This document shows, piece after piece, positions 1 to 8,580 of a stretch of 64,000 nt of DNA. Within the stretch, counting starts at the first letter, position 1, and every line of letters starts with the position of its first letter. A program made the position numbers and the translations under genes. Source of the stretch: Nostoc sp. NIES-3756 (GTDB taxonomy: Bacteria > Cyanobacteriota > Cyanobacteriia > Cyanobacteriales > Nostocaceae); contig NZ_AP017296.1 in the NCBI RefSeq assembly GCF_001548375.1, forward strand, positions 1 through 64,000, in the 5' to 3' direction. The notes under the pieces are model-generated. The model was not told where the DNA came from and did not search any database. It saw nothing but the letters and a program-made list of their open reading frames with translations.

Positions 1-155
1 TAAGTTTATTTCTCACCAGAATTCATCAGTTGCAAAACGTCAATTAATTTGGAACATCACACCCACTATAAAATATTTCCTGTCAAACGAATATCATTTT
101 TCAATTTCGTTAATTTTTTTCTTGGTCTTCCTTGGAAGTATGCTGCTAATAAAAA

Positions 156-362
156 ATGATGGAACAAGGAAAATTGTCAACAGATGACTTTGAATTATGG
201 CGAAGCTTACGTAGTGCTGAAATGGATTTTTTTAGAGCGCGTTGGGAGTTTTTAAGTCGCTCAACAGATAAACAGTTAACAATTAAGCAAGCTCTCAAGA
301 GTCCGTCAGATAGAACCACTGCTTTGAGAATACTATTGTACTTAGAAGTAGAAGAACGGTAA
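156..362 (+). CDS. small hypothetical protein, 68 aa
   Basis: A 68-residue soluble, charged, helix-rich protein that I do not recognise. It starts at the first of two adjacent ATG codons; a weak AAGGAA-like element lies within the coding start rather than upstream, so the ribosome site is poor. It ends about 10 bases before the broken IS66 transposase and runs towards it, so it could be the surviving end of a gene cut by the insertion sequence. No signal peptide or membrane segment is visible. Confidence 0.35.
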   Translation: MMEQGKLSTDDFELWRSLRSAEMDFFRARWEFLSRSTDKQLTIKQALKSPSDRTTALRILLYLEVEER

Positions 363-372
363 GAATTCAGGT

Positions 373-1891
373 CTAATATTGCGGAAGCAAAGAAGGACGA
401 GACAGATAGTTATTAGAATCAGCCAGTAGAGATTGTGCAAAAAAATCAATGACAGACCTACCTTGACGGCGACAAGTCTGTACCACCGTCAACAAATTGG
501 CAGTATGTTGAAACCGCTCCATCGAACGAGAGCCACCACTAACTTTACGTTTTGTCACAGCCAAACGCAGCGAGCGTTCAGCCTGATTATTATCAGGAGG
601 GACTTCAGGATGGTCAAGGAAATACCACCATTGATGAGCTTTATCTCGCAAGGAACGTAAAAGCTGGCTGGCTTTTGCTCCTGCCTTATCAATCCATTGA
701 TCAATAGAGGATTACAACTTGAATTTGAATTGATTGACCCAATCGTTGTAATTAGTGGAGTTAAGAGTCTCAAACCATCGCCCATAACTTCTAAAAGCTT
801 CACCGCCACTTGACCCGGACGGCAGAGCCGCACGTGTCAGTGGCTCATCAATTAAATCAACAAATGCTTCACCAATAGCTTGGTTGTGAAGACCGGGAAG
901 TTGAATTAATTTTTTGAAGTGACGGCGCAGATGGGCCAAACATTTCTGTTGGGCAACAGCTTGATAGCCGTTATAAACGCTAAAATCATCGCTGCTGAGT
1001 ACGCCTGTATATTTAGTGCCTAAAATTGTTTCTAGTTCGGCTCTAGAACGAGTATCAGCCGCAGTGAATAGGCAGAATTCAGAATTGGCAACTACCCAAA
1101 GCCATTCTTTAACTCCCTTGACTGACCAAGGTGTTTCATCCACATGAATGTTCGGTTGTGTCTGTTTTACCCAGCTACTTAACTCAATAATGCTCGGTTC
1201 AATTGCCTGTTGAATTCGTTCATTAGTGGCAACTAACGTTCCTAGCCCAATTTCAATTTGACCCAGTTCCCACAACATTTCTTGTTGTTTTTCGCGCGGT
1301 CATATGTGCATAATTATTTGTCCATCCTAAAAATGCCTGTAATCTAACTCCTAAATCTTGCCCTGGAACAATATCTGGCGACCATGAGGCTGTTTGTATA
1401 TTTCCACAGCATTCACACACGCACGTATGGCGTTGATACTCAACTATTTCTATGGGACGCTCTACTAGCTGTGCTACAGCCTGTTTTTCTACTTTTACTG
1501 CTAGGGGTGCAAATGCTTTTTGACCACAAAGGACGCATTCGCTTGGACGTAAAATTTCATAACGATCTACTCTGCCAAAACCCTTTCGAGTCTTACCCTG
1601 ATGTCCTAGCTGCCCACCTGGTTTCTTTTTCGGCGGATTTGATTCCTCCTGGGCAGGCACTTTTTTATTTTCACTTTTTTTGTGAATGTCTTGTGATGGT
1701 GGCTTTGATGAGTTAGAACTGTCTAAATCTCTACTGACTTTTAAACGTTCTATTTCTTGCTGTAGTTCTAGGATAATTTTCTGTAACTCACTTATTACCT
1801 TTCTCTGCTCAATAATTATCTCTACCAGTTCTTCCTTCGACAACTGGTTCAAGCTTTCTCGGTCTAAATTTTGAGGCAGGTTTTCGTTCAT
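373..1891 (-). pseudogene. IS66-family transposase, broken by a frameshift and a stop
   Basis: The three parts of an IS66 transposase lie in order on the minus strand. The N-terminal part has a leucine-zipper-like helix, the SSKPPS motif, the GGQLGHQG motif and a Cys-x2-Cys zinc-finger pair. The middle part carries the DDE residues in HVDETPW and SSDDFSVYNGY. The C-terminal part carries the conserved glutamate in PDNNQAERSLR. The first break is one extra A in a run (T-run 1288-1292 on the plus strand) that shifts the frame after MTARK. The second is an in-frame TAA at 712-714, after which the reading frame continues as a normal IS66 C-terminus. A 15-residue insertion lies in the middle part. 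The likely start is MNENLPQ at 1891. The product should be inactive. No accessory IS66 orfs are present, as in the single-transposase IS66 branch. Confidence 0.9.
806..843. repeat. imperfect palindromic insert inside the IS66 transposase
   Basis: A roughly 38-bp imperfect inverted repeat with arms beginning CCACTTGACCC and ending GTGTCAGTGG. It adds about 15 codons in frame (peptide around LTRAALPSGSSGG) at a point where IS66 relatives read straight from the LIDE-like segment into the RSYGRWFE-like segment. Its short size, dyad symmetry and in-frame position suggest a small palindromic mobile repeat. Confidence 0.45.
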
Positions 1892-1960
1892 ATTTGTGAT
1901 ACTCTCCCTCAAATGTTCTCTTTGTCAATACTCTGTTACTTGAATTTTTACGATATAACA

Positions 1961-3196
1961 ATGTTTTCAAAGCAATTATTATTCGTTTGCCTTATTTCAT
2001 TAAATTTGTTTTCAGGTTGTGCTAATGGACAAGCAGAGGAAGCCACTTGCCTAAACCAGGAAGAATCCTCCGCTCAAATTCAAGTCTTAAAACCAGAACA
2101 AAAACCTTTATTCCGGATCGTACAAAATGGTAAATTAGGTTTTATTGACAATACAGGACGAATTGTTATCAAGCCAAAGTTTGAGTTAGACAAAGTTGGT
2201 AATTTTTCAGAAAACCGAGCAGCTTTAGGTGGTAAAAATGGCAAATGGGGTTTTATTGATAATACTGGTAAAGTAATAGTTTTACCGCAATTTGAGAATG
2301 TCGCTCAATTTTCTGAACAACGAGCTGCTGTCAAGCAAAACGGGAAGTGGGGTTTTATCGACCTCAATGGCAAAATCGTAGTTAAACCCCAGTTTAATAA
2401 TGTTTCTCTATTTATTGAGCAGCGTTCTGCTGTACAAAAAGGCTATTTGTGGGGCTTTATTGACCGAGATGGCAAGTTTATAGTCGAACCAAAATTCACT
2501 GGATACACCAACTTTTCCGAAGGTTTAGCAGGATTTGAAAGTTATGAAAATAATCAAGATAAAAGTGGTTTTATTGACACCAGTGGCAGAGTGGTCATCG
2601 AGCTAAAAAATGTTAATCCAGATATTGAGGGCTTAGGCTTTACTAATGGGTTAGCACCTGTTTGGGTACGTAATCCTGGCATTTGGGGAATAATTAATGG
2701 GATTTTGGATGAAACAGGACGCGGAAGGAAATTCTGGGGTTTTATTAATCGTAGTGGTCAAATAACAATTCCACTCAAGTACGACTACGCATTTAATTTT
2801 CAAGACTGTTTAGCCGCAGTCGTAGTAAATGATAAATATGGCTATATTAATACTTTTGGTAAAATGGTAATTCAGCCACAATTTGAAGAACTACTTAGAT
2901 TTTCTGAAGGATTGGCTGATTTTCAACTTAATCAAAAGTATGGCTATATTGACAAAAATGGTAAGGTAGTTATAACCCCACAGTTTATTAAAACTTTTGG
3001 ATTTTCTGAAGGGCTGGCATCTGTAAAAACAGAAAGTGGAAAATGGGGTTTTATTAATCGACAAGGAAACATTGTCATCAAACCACAATTTGATGAGGTT
3101 TCTAATTTTTCTTTTGGATTAGCACGAGTGAGGATTGGCAAAAAATACGGTTATATAGATAAACATGGAAAGTATGTATGGAATCTTTCTAACTAA
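1961..3196 (+). CDS. WG-repeat lipoprotein
   Basis: About 411 residues from the ATG at 1961, chosen because it opens directly into a lipoprotein signal: a hydrophobic stretch followed by the lipobox LFSGC. The frame is open further upstream into the IS66 gene, but that part has no signal character. The mature protein is built of about nine to ten WG (KWG) repeats of 40-50 residues with the pattern KWGFID..GK.VI.PQF....F.EGLA. Such repeats form beta-rich surface or binding modules of unknown ligand. It is probably anchored at a membrane facing the periplasm. It reads divergently from the IS66 transposase. Confidence 0.85.
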   Translation: MFSKQLLFVCLISLNLFSGCANGQAEEATCLNQEESSAQIQVLKPEQKPLFRIVQNGKLGFIDNTGRIVIKPKFELDKVGNFSENRAALGGKNGKWGFIDNTGKVIVLPQFENVAQFSEQRAAVKQNGKWGFIDLNGKIVVKPQFNNVSLFIEQRSAVQKGYLWGFIDRDGKFIVEPKFTGYTNFSEGLAGFESYENNQDKSGFIDTSGRVVIELKNVNPDIEGLGFTNGLAPVWVRNPGIWGIINGILDETGRGRKFWGFINRSGQITIPLKYDYAFNFQDCLAAVVVNDKYGYINTFGKMVIQPQFEELLRFSEGLADFQLNQKYGYIDKNGKVVITPQFIKTFGFSEGLASVKTESGKWGFINRQGNIVIKPQFDEVSNFSFGLARVRIGKKYGYIDKHGKYVWNLSN

Positions 3197-3203
3197 TGCT
3201 CTT

Positions 3204-3590
3204 TCAAGAAACACATTCGGTGGAGTGAGAGATAGGGATGAGTTCTAAACCAAGAGCCTGAGCTTTTTGCTTGAGGTGTTTGAGCATCTGTTGCTGGTAT
3301 TTATGTTCATAATAGTCCATACCAAGATCAGAATATGCAAGAGCAGTAATCCACATCTGGTAAAACAAACGAGCCAGTTTGTGAGCAGTAGCAGTGATAG
3401 CTTTAGACGCGCCCAAGCGAGAACGTAAGCGGCGATAAAAAGCACCCAACGCAGAGCGACTGTGAGTTAAAGAAAACGCCGCCATGCGAAAAGCATTGGC
3501 TGCCCGATTGACAACAGGACGAATTTTAGAGCTTTTAACTTTACCGCCAGTAACATGAGTAAAGCAGAAAACTTTACAGGTTGCTGGAGT
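3204..3590 (-). pseudogene. IS110-family transposase C-terminal remnant
   Basis: The minus strand encodes GGKVKSSKIRPVVNRAANAF followed by MAAFSLTHSRSALGAFYRR and the K-A-I-T-A-T-A-H-K-L-A-R segment. This is the Transposase_20 C-terminal domain typical of cyanobacterial IS110 elements. The frame opens only after a stop near 3590, and the RuvC-like DEDD N-terminal half is missing. The visible residue is about 130 codons of a protein normally over 400 residues long, so it is an inactive relic. Confidence 0.75.
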
Positions 3591-3617
3591 TATTTACTAA
3601 GTCAAATATAGCCAAAG

Positions 3618-3806
3618 TTAAGCTGTATTTGCTTTGGAATGAATAGGAGAAGCACTGAAGTGTTCAAACTGATTAGTCATAGCATTCCAAGCAACTTGGT
3701 ATTTGCGCCGATAATCTTTGGCAATATCAAACCAAGATTTGAAAATACGACAAAATTCACTGTTAAGAAACTGTTTCTTAACTGTCAATTGACCTTGTTT
3801 CTTCAT
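3618..3806 (-). CDS. small hypothetical protein, basic
   Basis: A 62-residue basic protein (start MKKQGQL, ATG at 3806, weak AGG-type site upstream). It is rich in aromatic and Lys/Arg residues and has no recognised motif. It lies between the IS110 remnant and a small gene on the same strand. It may be a fragment of a mobile-element gene; the reading frame also extends upstream to a TTG at 3869. Confidence 0.25.
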   Translation of the reverse strand: MKKQGQLTVKKQFLNSEFCRIFKSWFDIAKDYRRKYQVAWNAMTNQFEHFSASPIHSKANTA

Positions 3807-3858
3807 AATAAAAAACCTGCAAACAGCAGGCAGTACAAAATCGTGACAAAAATTTCCG

Positions 3859-4077
3859 CTAATCGTCAAAAAAAATCGCGTAGTTAATTCTACCTAGCTG
3901 CTCCCATTCTTTATCTAACCTCTTTAAATTCCAACGCACGTATTGAGGAGTCTTGTTTAGCCAGTTGCGAATTGTGCGGGGATCTCTATCAAAAAACGCA
4001 GACAATGAAGCTTTGATTTTTTGCTCTGTCTCTGCGTCTTCCCCCGCCCATTTAGCTAAAAATTCTATGAGGTTCAT
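3859..4077 (-). CDS. small hypothetical protein, possible HTH
   Basis: 72 residues, ATG at 4077 with a good AGAGG ribosome site seven bases upstream. The centre (SLSAFFDRDPRTIRNWLNKTP) has the spacing of a helix-turn-helix recognition unit, suggesting a small DNA-binding protein. I do not recognise the family. It diverges from the tandem gene pair at 4268 across a 190-bp region containing a HIP1 site. Confidence 0.5.
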   Translation of the reverse strand: MNLIEFLAKWAGEDAETEQKIKASLSAFFDRDPRTIRNWLNKTPQYVRWNLKRLDKEWEQLGRINYAIFFDD

Positions 4078-4267
4078 TCGCTACCTCTTTTTTTGAAGAA
4101 TAAAGGGGGGAAATCTGGCATAATGCGATCGCTCTCCTGTTTTTTACTTAACTGTGGACAAATTCATCTCTAAAATTATCTACGAACAACTTCTTCGTAA
4201 TTGGGAAAATTTGTATTATCCTCAAATCACGGCAGAAACCTCCAATAATTGGCTTAGGAACTAAATT

Positions 4268-4594
4268 GTGCAGGCAACATCAACTGAAATCACTTTAGAA
4301 AAAGTCAATCAAGCTGTTAATGCAATTCTTGAAGTTTTAGGCACTCCCGAAACTGAACTACACCAAAAAGCTTTAACTGCTTTCCAAAGTGGCGATCATC
4401 AGACTGTTAAGCGTTTAGCTTCCACAAATTTGTCTGATTACTATGTCAAATCGCTAGGTTATCTCGGCGGAGCATTAAAGCTAACCGTGAACACTGACAC
4501 CATCCTGGCAGAGTCCGCACGTTCCGCCGCAGATTTCACCAAGGAAAAGGCGCTCAAGCAGCTTGGGGATGCGATCTCGGCTGCACTGGATTAA
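4268..4594 (+). CDS. hypothetical protein, tandem paralogue A
   Basis: 108 residues, with a GTG start at 4268 preceded by a weak TAGGAA element. It is mostly helical, soluble and has no known motif. It is clearly paralogous to the next gene: both contain TLEKV..A...IL..LG....., a segment like KRLA..N..DYY.KSL.YLGGALKL, and NTDTILAES. The pair is a tandem duplication, and the two probably form one transcript. Confidence 0.6.
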   Translation: MQATSTEITLEKVNQAVNAILEVLGTPETELHQKALTAFQSGDHQTVKRLASTNLSDYYVKSLGYLGGALKLTVNTDTILAESARSAADFTKEKALKQLGDAISAALD

Positions 4595-4619
4595 TACTTT
4601 AATTTCAGGAGTCACTAAA

Positions 4620-4928
4620 ATGGTAGCAACTTCAAGTGAATTAACTCTAGAAAAGGTACAATCCGCGATCGCTCTAATCCTAGACGAGCTAGGTGAACCT
4701 TTAACGCCAGCCCAGCAACAAGCATTAAACGCTTATAAATCTGATGACCACGCAAAAGTAAAGAGATTGGCTTTACTTAACCCAACCGACTATTTCTGTA
4801 AGTCTTTAGTGTACTTGGGCGGTGCATTAAAGTTAACCCCTAACACAGATACTATCCTGGCAGAGTCCCTTCGCGCCGCAGTTGATCACAGCCGAGAAGT
4901 CAGATTATCTAATCTTGGACAAAAATAG
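4620..4928 (+). CDS. hypothetical protein, tandem paralogue B
   Basis: 102 residues from the ATG at 4620, chosen because CAGGAG sits nine bases upstream and because homology to its upstream paralogue begins here. It shares the YLGGALKLTPNTDTILAES core with the gene at 4268 but has a different C-terminus. It has no signal peptide, membrane segment or catalytic motif. Conservation of the core between the duplicates suggests that segment carries the function. Confidence 0.65.
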   Translation: MVATSSELTLEKVQSAIALILDELGEPLTPAQQQALNAYKSDDHAKVKRLALLNPTDYFCKSLVYLGGALKLTPNTDTILAESLRAAVDHSREVRLSNLGQK

Positions 4929-5043
4929 GAAGTATTTTGGAGTAGTTTAACTCTCTATATTGTTGACACAACATTGCTCAAAAGTCGGCCACTAGCGGGT
5001 AAGTCCTTTTGATTTTGGGGAATAAACAAGGAGGTTAAACAAG

Positions 5044-5424
5044 ATGGTTCAATCAATAACAGCGATGGAAATGGCGACTCTTGACCAAATCTCACTGTAC
5101 TTGTTGCAGGATGAGGAGTTTGGTTTGAAGTCAGTTGTTGCCAACGAGGAAGAAGCGCAATTGGTGAATGAGGCGATCTCTCTGGTCGGTAATTATGATC
5201 GCAATGTGTGGACTAGGCTAAAGCAGAAAGCCTTGGTGCTGGTTGGTTCACCCATTTCTGATGTAGTCAGCCGTATTGCATCAGCCTACCGTAGCCCTGA
5301 TGTTGCCTTGTCTTGTATTCGTGACGCTAGTGAGAGATCTATCGAAATAGCTGGGGATACTGCCCGTAAAAAACTAGCGGCACAACTGCGGCAGAAGTTC
5401 AGAAGTTTTAATATAGTTCAGTGA
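5044..5424 (+). CDS. hypothetical protein
   Basis: 126 residues with a very strong ribosome site (AAGGAGG, 10 bases before the ATG), so it is probably well expressed. It is predicted soluble and helical. The C-terminal half is basic (ARKKLAAQLRQKF). I do not recognise the family. It ends upstream of a clear intrinsic terminator at 5531-5560, closing the rightward unit that begins with the tandem pair. Confidence 0.65.
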   Translation: MVQSITAMEMATLDQISLYLLQDEEFGLKSVVANEEEAQLVNEAISLVGNYDRNVWTRLKQKALVLVGSPISDVVSRIASAYRSPDVALSCIRDASERSIEIAGDTARKKLAAQLRQKFRSFNIVQ

Positions 5425-5530
5425 ACACAATCCGCACCTTCCACTGCCGACGAAAGCAAAACAAAGAGTATCAAACAATTTGGGATGCCCTCACTACTGC
5501 ACTTGCTTGATAAGTTCTTTTGTTGAATAT

Positions 5531-5560
5531 AGCCCCTAAAAACCAGGGGCTATCGTTTTT
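5531..5560 (+). terminator. intrinsic terminator after the 5044-5424 gene
   Basis: A perfect 7-bp stem AGCCCCT / AGGGGCT with a 7-base loop, followed by ATCG and a five-T run. It is placed about 105 bases after the stop codon of the rightward unit. Confidence 0.75.
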
Positions 5561-5573
5561 ACTGTAGATTTCC

Positions 5574-5870
5574 TCACTCGTTAATCTCTCCCGCAATTTC
5601 ACTAACCAAAGTAGCCCCTAAAAAGCCTGCTAAAAATCCCGACACTCCAACCAGCATCAACCCCATGCAGATATTCTTTCGCGCTTGCCAGTGGTAACTG
5701 CTGCTGGTGGTCGGGTTGGTGTTGGCGGCGATAATCTCAAATCCCCAACAACAGCAATTCGCAATTCGCAATTCGCAATTCGCAATTATTATTTCACTCT
5801 TCGTATTATTGGAATTACTATAAATAGTAGTTTTTAATTCTTCACCTATAAATTTAGGAGTCATTTGCAT
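5574..5870 (-). CDS. hypothetical small membrane protein with STRR insert
   Basis: 98 residues, ATG at 5870 with AAGGAA upstream. The C-terminal third is a single hydrophobic segment (CMGLMLVGVSGFLAGFLGATL), so it may be a one-pass membrane protein. The centre is encoded by the 7-bp repeat array at 5754-5787, which yields low-complexity IANCELRIANC sequence. The array is probably a late insertion into a shorter gene. The family is unknown. Confidence 0.4.
   Translation of the reverse strand: MQMTPKFIGEELKTTIYSNSNNTKSEIIIANCELRIANCCCWGFEIIAANTNPTTSSSYHWQARKNICMGLMLVGVSGFLAGFLGATLVSEIAGEINE
5754..5787. repeat. 7-bp short tandem repeat array (STRR), GCAATTC x4.8
   Basis: Four exact GCAATTC copies plus a partial fifth. 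Heptanucleotide STRR arrays are a known feature of heterocystous cyanobacterial genomes. Confidence 0.9.
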
Positions 5871-5943
5871 AGACAGATTCCTTGAATTAAACTTATTTAC
5901 CGGAAGCTTAGAGGCTAGATGCCTTAACTGCTCAATTGGATTT

Positions 5944-6018
5944 CTAATTGCGAATTGCGAATTGTTTTTGGTCGTCGTACTCTACTTGATATTGGCGGAT
6001 GGTTCGTTTGTGCTGCAT
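5944..6018 (-). CDS. very short ORF, 24 aa, running into an STRR array
   Basis: Starts ATG at 6018 with TAGGAG placed eight bases upstream. It encodes MQHKRTIRQYQVEYDD and then reads through the 7-bp array to a stop. The good ribosome site and the natural-looking start suggest the front of a once longer small gene, cut by the repeat array. A terminator hairpin lies just upstream of it. Confidence 0.3.
   Translation of the reverse strand: MQHKRTIRQYQVEYDDQKQFAIRN
5946..5964. repeat. second STRR array, opposite orientation
   Basis: AATTGCG x2.7, the reverse complement of the array at 5754-5787, about 160 bp away. The two arrays could pair as an inverted repeat. Confidence 0.85.
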
Positions 6019-6031
6019 ATATAAACTCCTA

Positions 6032-6057
6032 AAGAAAAAAAGACAGTATGAACTGTC
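6032..6057 (-). terminator. intrinsic terminator after the RHH gene
   Basis: On the minus strand a stem GACAGT / ACTGTC with a four-base loop is followed directly by a run of seven T and CTT. It lies about 30 bases past the stop of the ribbon-helix-helix gene. Confidence 0.65.
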
Positions 6058-6089
6058 CATTATGTGTAGCGATTACCATTTGCACAACT

Positions 6090-6245
6090 TCAAGCGCTTG
6101 CTCGTAATTCCAATGTGCGAATGAGTTCCCGAATTACATCTGTCGCTGGTCTACCAGTCATTTGACAATAGGTTTCTAACATCTCTACTTCAGTTGAAGC
6201 CAAATTGACGGTGATGCGCTTTACAGACCATTTTTTGTTTGCCAT
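6090..6245 (-). CDS. ribbon-helix-helix (CopG/Arc-like) protein, 51 aa
   Basis: ATG at 6245 with AAGGAA eight bases upstream. The 51-residue product begins MANKKWSVKRITVNLAST, a typical beta-strand of a ribbon-helix-helix DNA-binding protein. Two helices follow (EVEMLETYCQMTG and PATDVIRELIRTLEL), with the usual G-R-P turn between them. Such proteins are dimeric regulators common on plasmids, in antitoxins and copy-number control. It is flanked by hairpin terminators on both sides, so it is probably a single-gene transcript. Confidence 0.7.
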   Translation of the reverse strand: MANKKWSVKRITVNLASTEVEMLETYCQMTGRPATDVIRELIRTLELRASA

Positions 6246-6266
6246 AACAATTCCTTTTGATGTTTA

Positions 6267-6295
6267 AGAAAAAAAGACAACCGATGCAGGCTGTC
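6267..6295 (-). terminator. intrinsic terminator after the 296-aa gene
   Basis: Minus-strand stem GACAGCC / GGTTGTC with a six-base loop, followed by seven T and CTT. It lies just past the stop of the gene at 6313 and before the RHH gene. It closely resembles the hairpin at 6032-6057. Confidence 0.65.
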
Positions 6296-6312
6296 CATAA
6301 CAATGGAAATTT

Positions 6313-7203
6313 TTACCGTGCAGTCACAGCCGCCTTCTGCCCTACAACATAGTTCATCCAAGCCTTGATAGCGGTGACTTCATCAGTACCAGAAGCGATC
6401 GCCGCCAACACCTGCTGCTGATAAGTAGTTTCACCACGGTAAGGATCAGCTTTGTCCGCCGCCCAAGCTAGACACATGGTTTTCACAAGTTCATCTACCT
6501 TAGACTGTGGCAATTGGCTTGGCGCTTTCGCATCCTGAAACTGCAAATACTCTTTGATAAGGTCAACTGGATAGTCCAGCATTGTACGGATTTGTCGGAC
6601 TCGCGCATCTTGAGGGTGTACGGGTGGTGGAGTTTTTGACTTAGATGCTGGGGCTTTTGATTGCAGTTTGACTGTACTTGGTTGTTCTATACCAGAAATA
6701 TCCTCATCATCAAGATCATATTTAGTAGTGAAAGACAACCTTGATTGAATATCTTGAATCATGCTGGCAAAATCAGCATTTGCATCCCAGGTATAGCGGA
6801 TTCTTTTACGAGTTTCGGCATCGAAAATACTGCAAAAGACTACCTTCTCATCACCAGGATTAGCAACAATTGTCATGGGACGGGTGAAGTCTTCTATTAA
6901 TGATGCTGCTAGAAGAAATGACTTGGTGAAAATAGTTTCAATTCCGCTTCTAATGATGTATAGCTGATCCGCAAAAACAACAATATCTAACTTTATGTTG
7001 TCTTTGCCTTTGAAGTCTACAGATGTTAGCCTCAACTCACTGATATATCCTGTTAATGAACGTTGAGGTACAAGTGTTTTTATTTTCTGTTTAGGTTCCC
7101 AATGATGCCAACTATACGTGTAGTTGTTTGCTTCTTCTTTATCTACATACAAGTAAACAGGATATGGTGGTTCACCTAAACCTAAGTTAACTTCAGTTAC
7201 CAT
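6313..7203 (-). CDS. hypothetical protein, 296 aa
   Basis: The N-terminal 160 residues are beta-rich (alternating hydrophobic strands such as IKLDIVVFADQLYIIRSG and KVVFCSIFDAETRKRIRYTW). A Pro/Ser/Lys linker follows near residues 185-200 (KAPASKSKTPPPVHP), then a helical C-terminal domain. It has no catalytic motif, signal peptide or membrane segment. The two-domain form with a flexible linker is reminiscent of single-strand-binding or adaptor proteins, but that is only a resemblance in architecture. It is transcribed alone and ends in a terminator. Confidence 0.6.
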   Translation of the reverse strand: MVTEVNLGLGEPPYPVYLYVDKEEANNYTYSWHHWEPKQKIKTLVPQRSLTGYISELRLTSVDFKGKDNIKLDIVVFADQLYIIRSGIETIFTKSFLLAASLIEDFTRPMTIVANPGDEKVVFCSIFDAETRKRIRYTWDANADFASMIQDIQSRLSFTTKYDLDDEDISGIEQPSTVKLQSKAPASKSKTPPPVHPQDARVRQIRTMLDYPVDLIKEYLQFQDAKAPSQLPQSKVDELVKTMCLAWAADKADPYRGETTYQQQVLAAIASGTDEVTAIKAWMNYVVGQKAAVTAR

Positions 7204-7412
7204 AAGATTGTCTCCAACTTGATTTCTCGTTTTTCTTTAGCGTAGCTGTTTATTATTTGTGGCTGATGAGTAATTCAGTAAAAGCTCTATATTTAACTAT
7301 TATAATATCCGCTTAATTCCTGCTTTAAATAACAAAAAATCAGAAATTGATCAATCAGAGTAAATCTATCAATTCTCTTTATGATGAATAGGTTTCCCCT
7401 GATTGATTTTGG

Positions 7413-7781
7413 TTACTCACTAATTCTTGGAAGTGGGATTGTTGAATACTGCACAGGGGAATCAAAATATCCCCCAACTCCCCCTTGAGGAGTTTGTTTC
7501 CAAGCTAAGTAATTGCTTATAACTTGATGAATGTCATATGCACTTTTTGCTATTTTGGGAACTTGTTCGCTCCTGATGCCAAAGTGGGATTGCTTGGGCA
7601 TTTGAGTAATCAGAGTATTTAATTCTTTCAGAGTTTCGGTTAGTTCTTGGTAGCGTTCTTCTGGTAATGAACTAAATAACCAAGCTATTTCTTCGAGTTG
7701 TCCCATGTGAATCCGTGCAAATAATTCGCAGGCTTTTGAGACAACTGCTAGTTGTTCATTGTTTAAATCTAATGTTGCCAT
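7413..7781 (-). CDS. hypothetical helical protein
   Basis: 122 residues, ATG at 7781. The first 75 residues are helical with regular hydrophobic spacing (ELTETLKELNTLITQM), and the C-terminus is Gly/Pro-rich and probably disordered. No family is recognised. It lies in a series of short minus-strand genes separated by 80-130 bp. Confidence 0.5.
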   Translation of the reverse strand: MATLDLNNEQLAVVSKACELFARIHMGQLEEIAWLFSSLPEERYQELTETLKELNTLITQMPKQSHFGIRSEQVPKIAKSAYDIHQVISNYLAWKQTPQGGVGGYFDSPVQYSTIPLPRISE

Positions 7782-7862
7782 GATTCGCTACTAATAAGTG
7801 GATTAAACAGAAGTTAAGTGTGCCAAATCTTATAAATTTTACACACTTATAATTCATTTTTG

Positions 7863-8072
7863 CTAACTTTTAAAATAATTAGAAATTTCTGCTGGCTCTG
7901 ATTCCTGCAAAAATCCGACTAACGCATACGGGTCTTTACAACCCAAATTTTCCTCCAAAGCTTCAGAGTTTAAATGATGCTCTTGACATACTGCGTCGAA
8001 AACATCGCCCAACTCTAGATTTACATCTGCTGACCACACTTGTTTTTCAATTGCAGCTACATCTATTTTCAT
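7863..8072 (-). CDS. small acidic hypothetical protein
   Basis: 69 residues from the ATG at 8072 (MKIDVAAIEKQ). An in-frame GTG nine bases upstream is an alternative. It is strongly acidic and helical, with one cysteine pair spaced far apart (C-QEHH and LGCKDP). The composition resembles small regulatory or inhibitor proteins, but no family is recognised. Confidence 0.5.
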   Translation of the reverse strand: MKIDVAAIEKQVWSADVNLELGDVFDAVCQEHHLNSEALEENLGCKDPYALVGFLQESEPAEISNYFKS

Positions 8073-8122
8073 GATTAACACCCAACATATTATTTTTCTG
8101 CTTGTTTTCGCGTACCTTTAAT

Positions 8123-8464
8123 TCAATAACTAACTCCCTCAATAAATTCATCAAACGATTGATATATACTTTCATCATGCCGTAAATCAGAAATCTGAAA
8201 TTCTTGACGCATCAACCCAAACCGGAACATTACATTTAAGCGACAACCTCCACGCACAGTATTTTCCAAGAACAAAACTGCACCAAAGCACAATTTTGAT
8301 TCCGCAGTAACTTGACCTTCAATAGAATTAGAATAATCCACTGTTTTGTGACAATGAAAGGCTTTATCATTTATGATACCGTCTAGAATATTATGTGCTT
8401 TTTTTGACAAAAGCACATAAGATACAGACTTTTTAAATGGGCAATCTTTACAAGGTTGTTTCAT
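8123..8464 (-). CDS. Cys-rich DUF6283-like protein
   Basis: 113 residues opening MKQPCKDCPFKKS, with later HCH and C-F-G segments (CxxCPF ... FHCHKT ... LCFGA ... GGC). This order of cysteines and histidines matches the small zinc- or metal-binding DUF6283-type proteins found in phages and plasmids. Function is unknown in the family; a structural zinc site is the simplest reading. A long hairpin (8486-8520) lies directly upstream of its start. Confidence 0.6.
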   Translation of the reverse strand: MKQPCKDCPFKKSVSYVLLSKKAHNILDGIINDKAFHCHKTVDYSNSIEGQVTAESKLCFGAVLFLENTVRGGCRLNVMFRFGLMRQEFQISDLRHDESIYQSFDEFIEGVSY

Positions 8465-8485
8465 GATATTTAGCTGATGAGTTTA

Positions 8486-8520
8486 TATATTCCCCAATGT
8501 CTATTTCACTGGGGAATATA
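8486..8520. other. perfect 11-bp hairpin between two minus-strand genes
   Basis: TATATTCCCCA and TGGGGAATATA, a perfect inverted repeat with a 13-base loop. There is no long T-run. It may be a terminator or processing site after the WGR gene, or a leader structure for the Cys-rich gene. Confidence 0.5.
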
Positions 8521-8580
8521 ATGATTTACTATTCTGCAATTTAAAACTTTACACCCATCAATTGAAAGGTGTAATACTTC

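Noticed and set aside
5754..5964. Possible CRISPR array
   Set aside because: The units are only 7 bp and contiguous without spacers; this is an STRR array.
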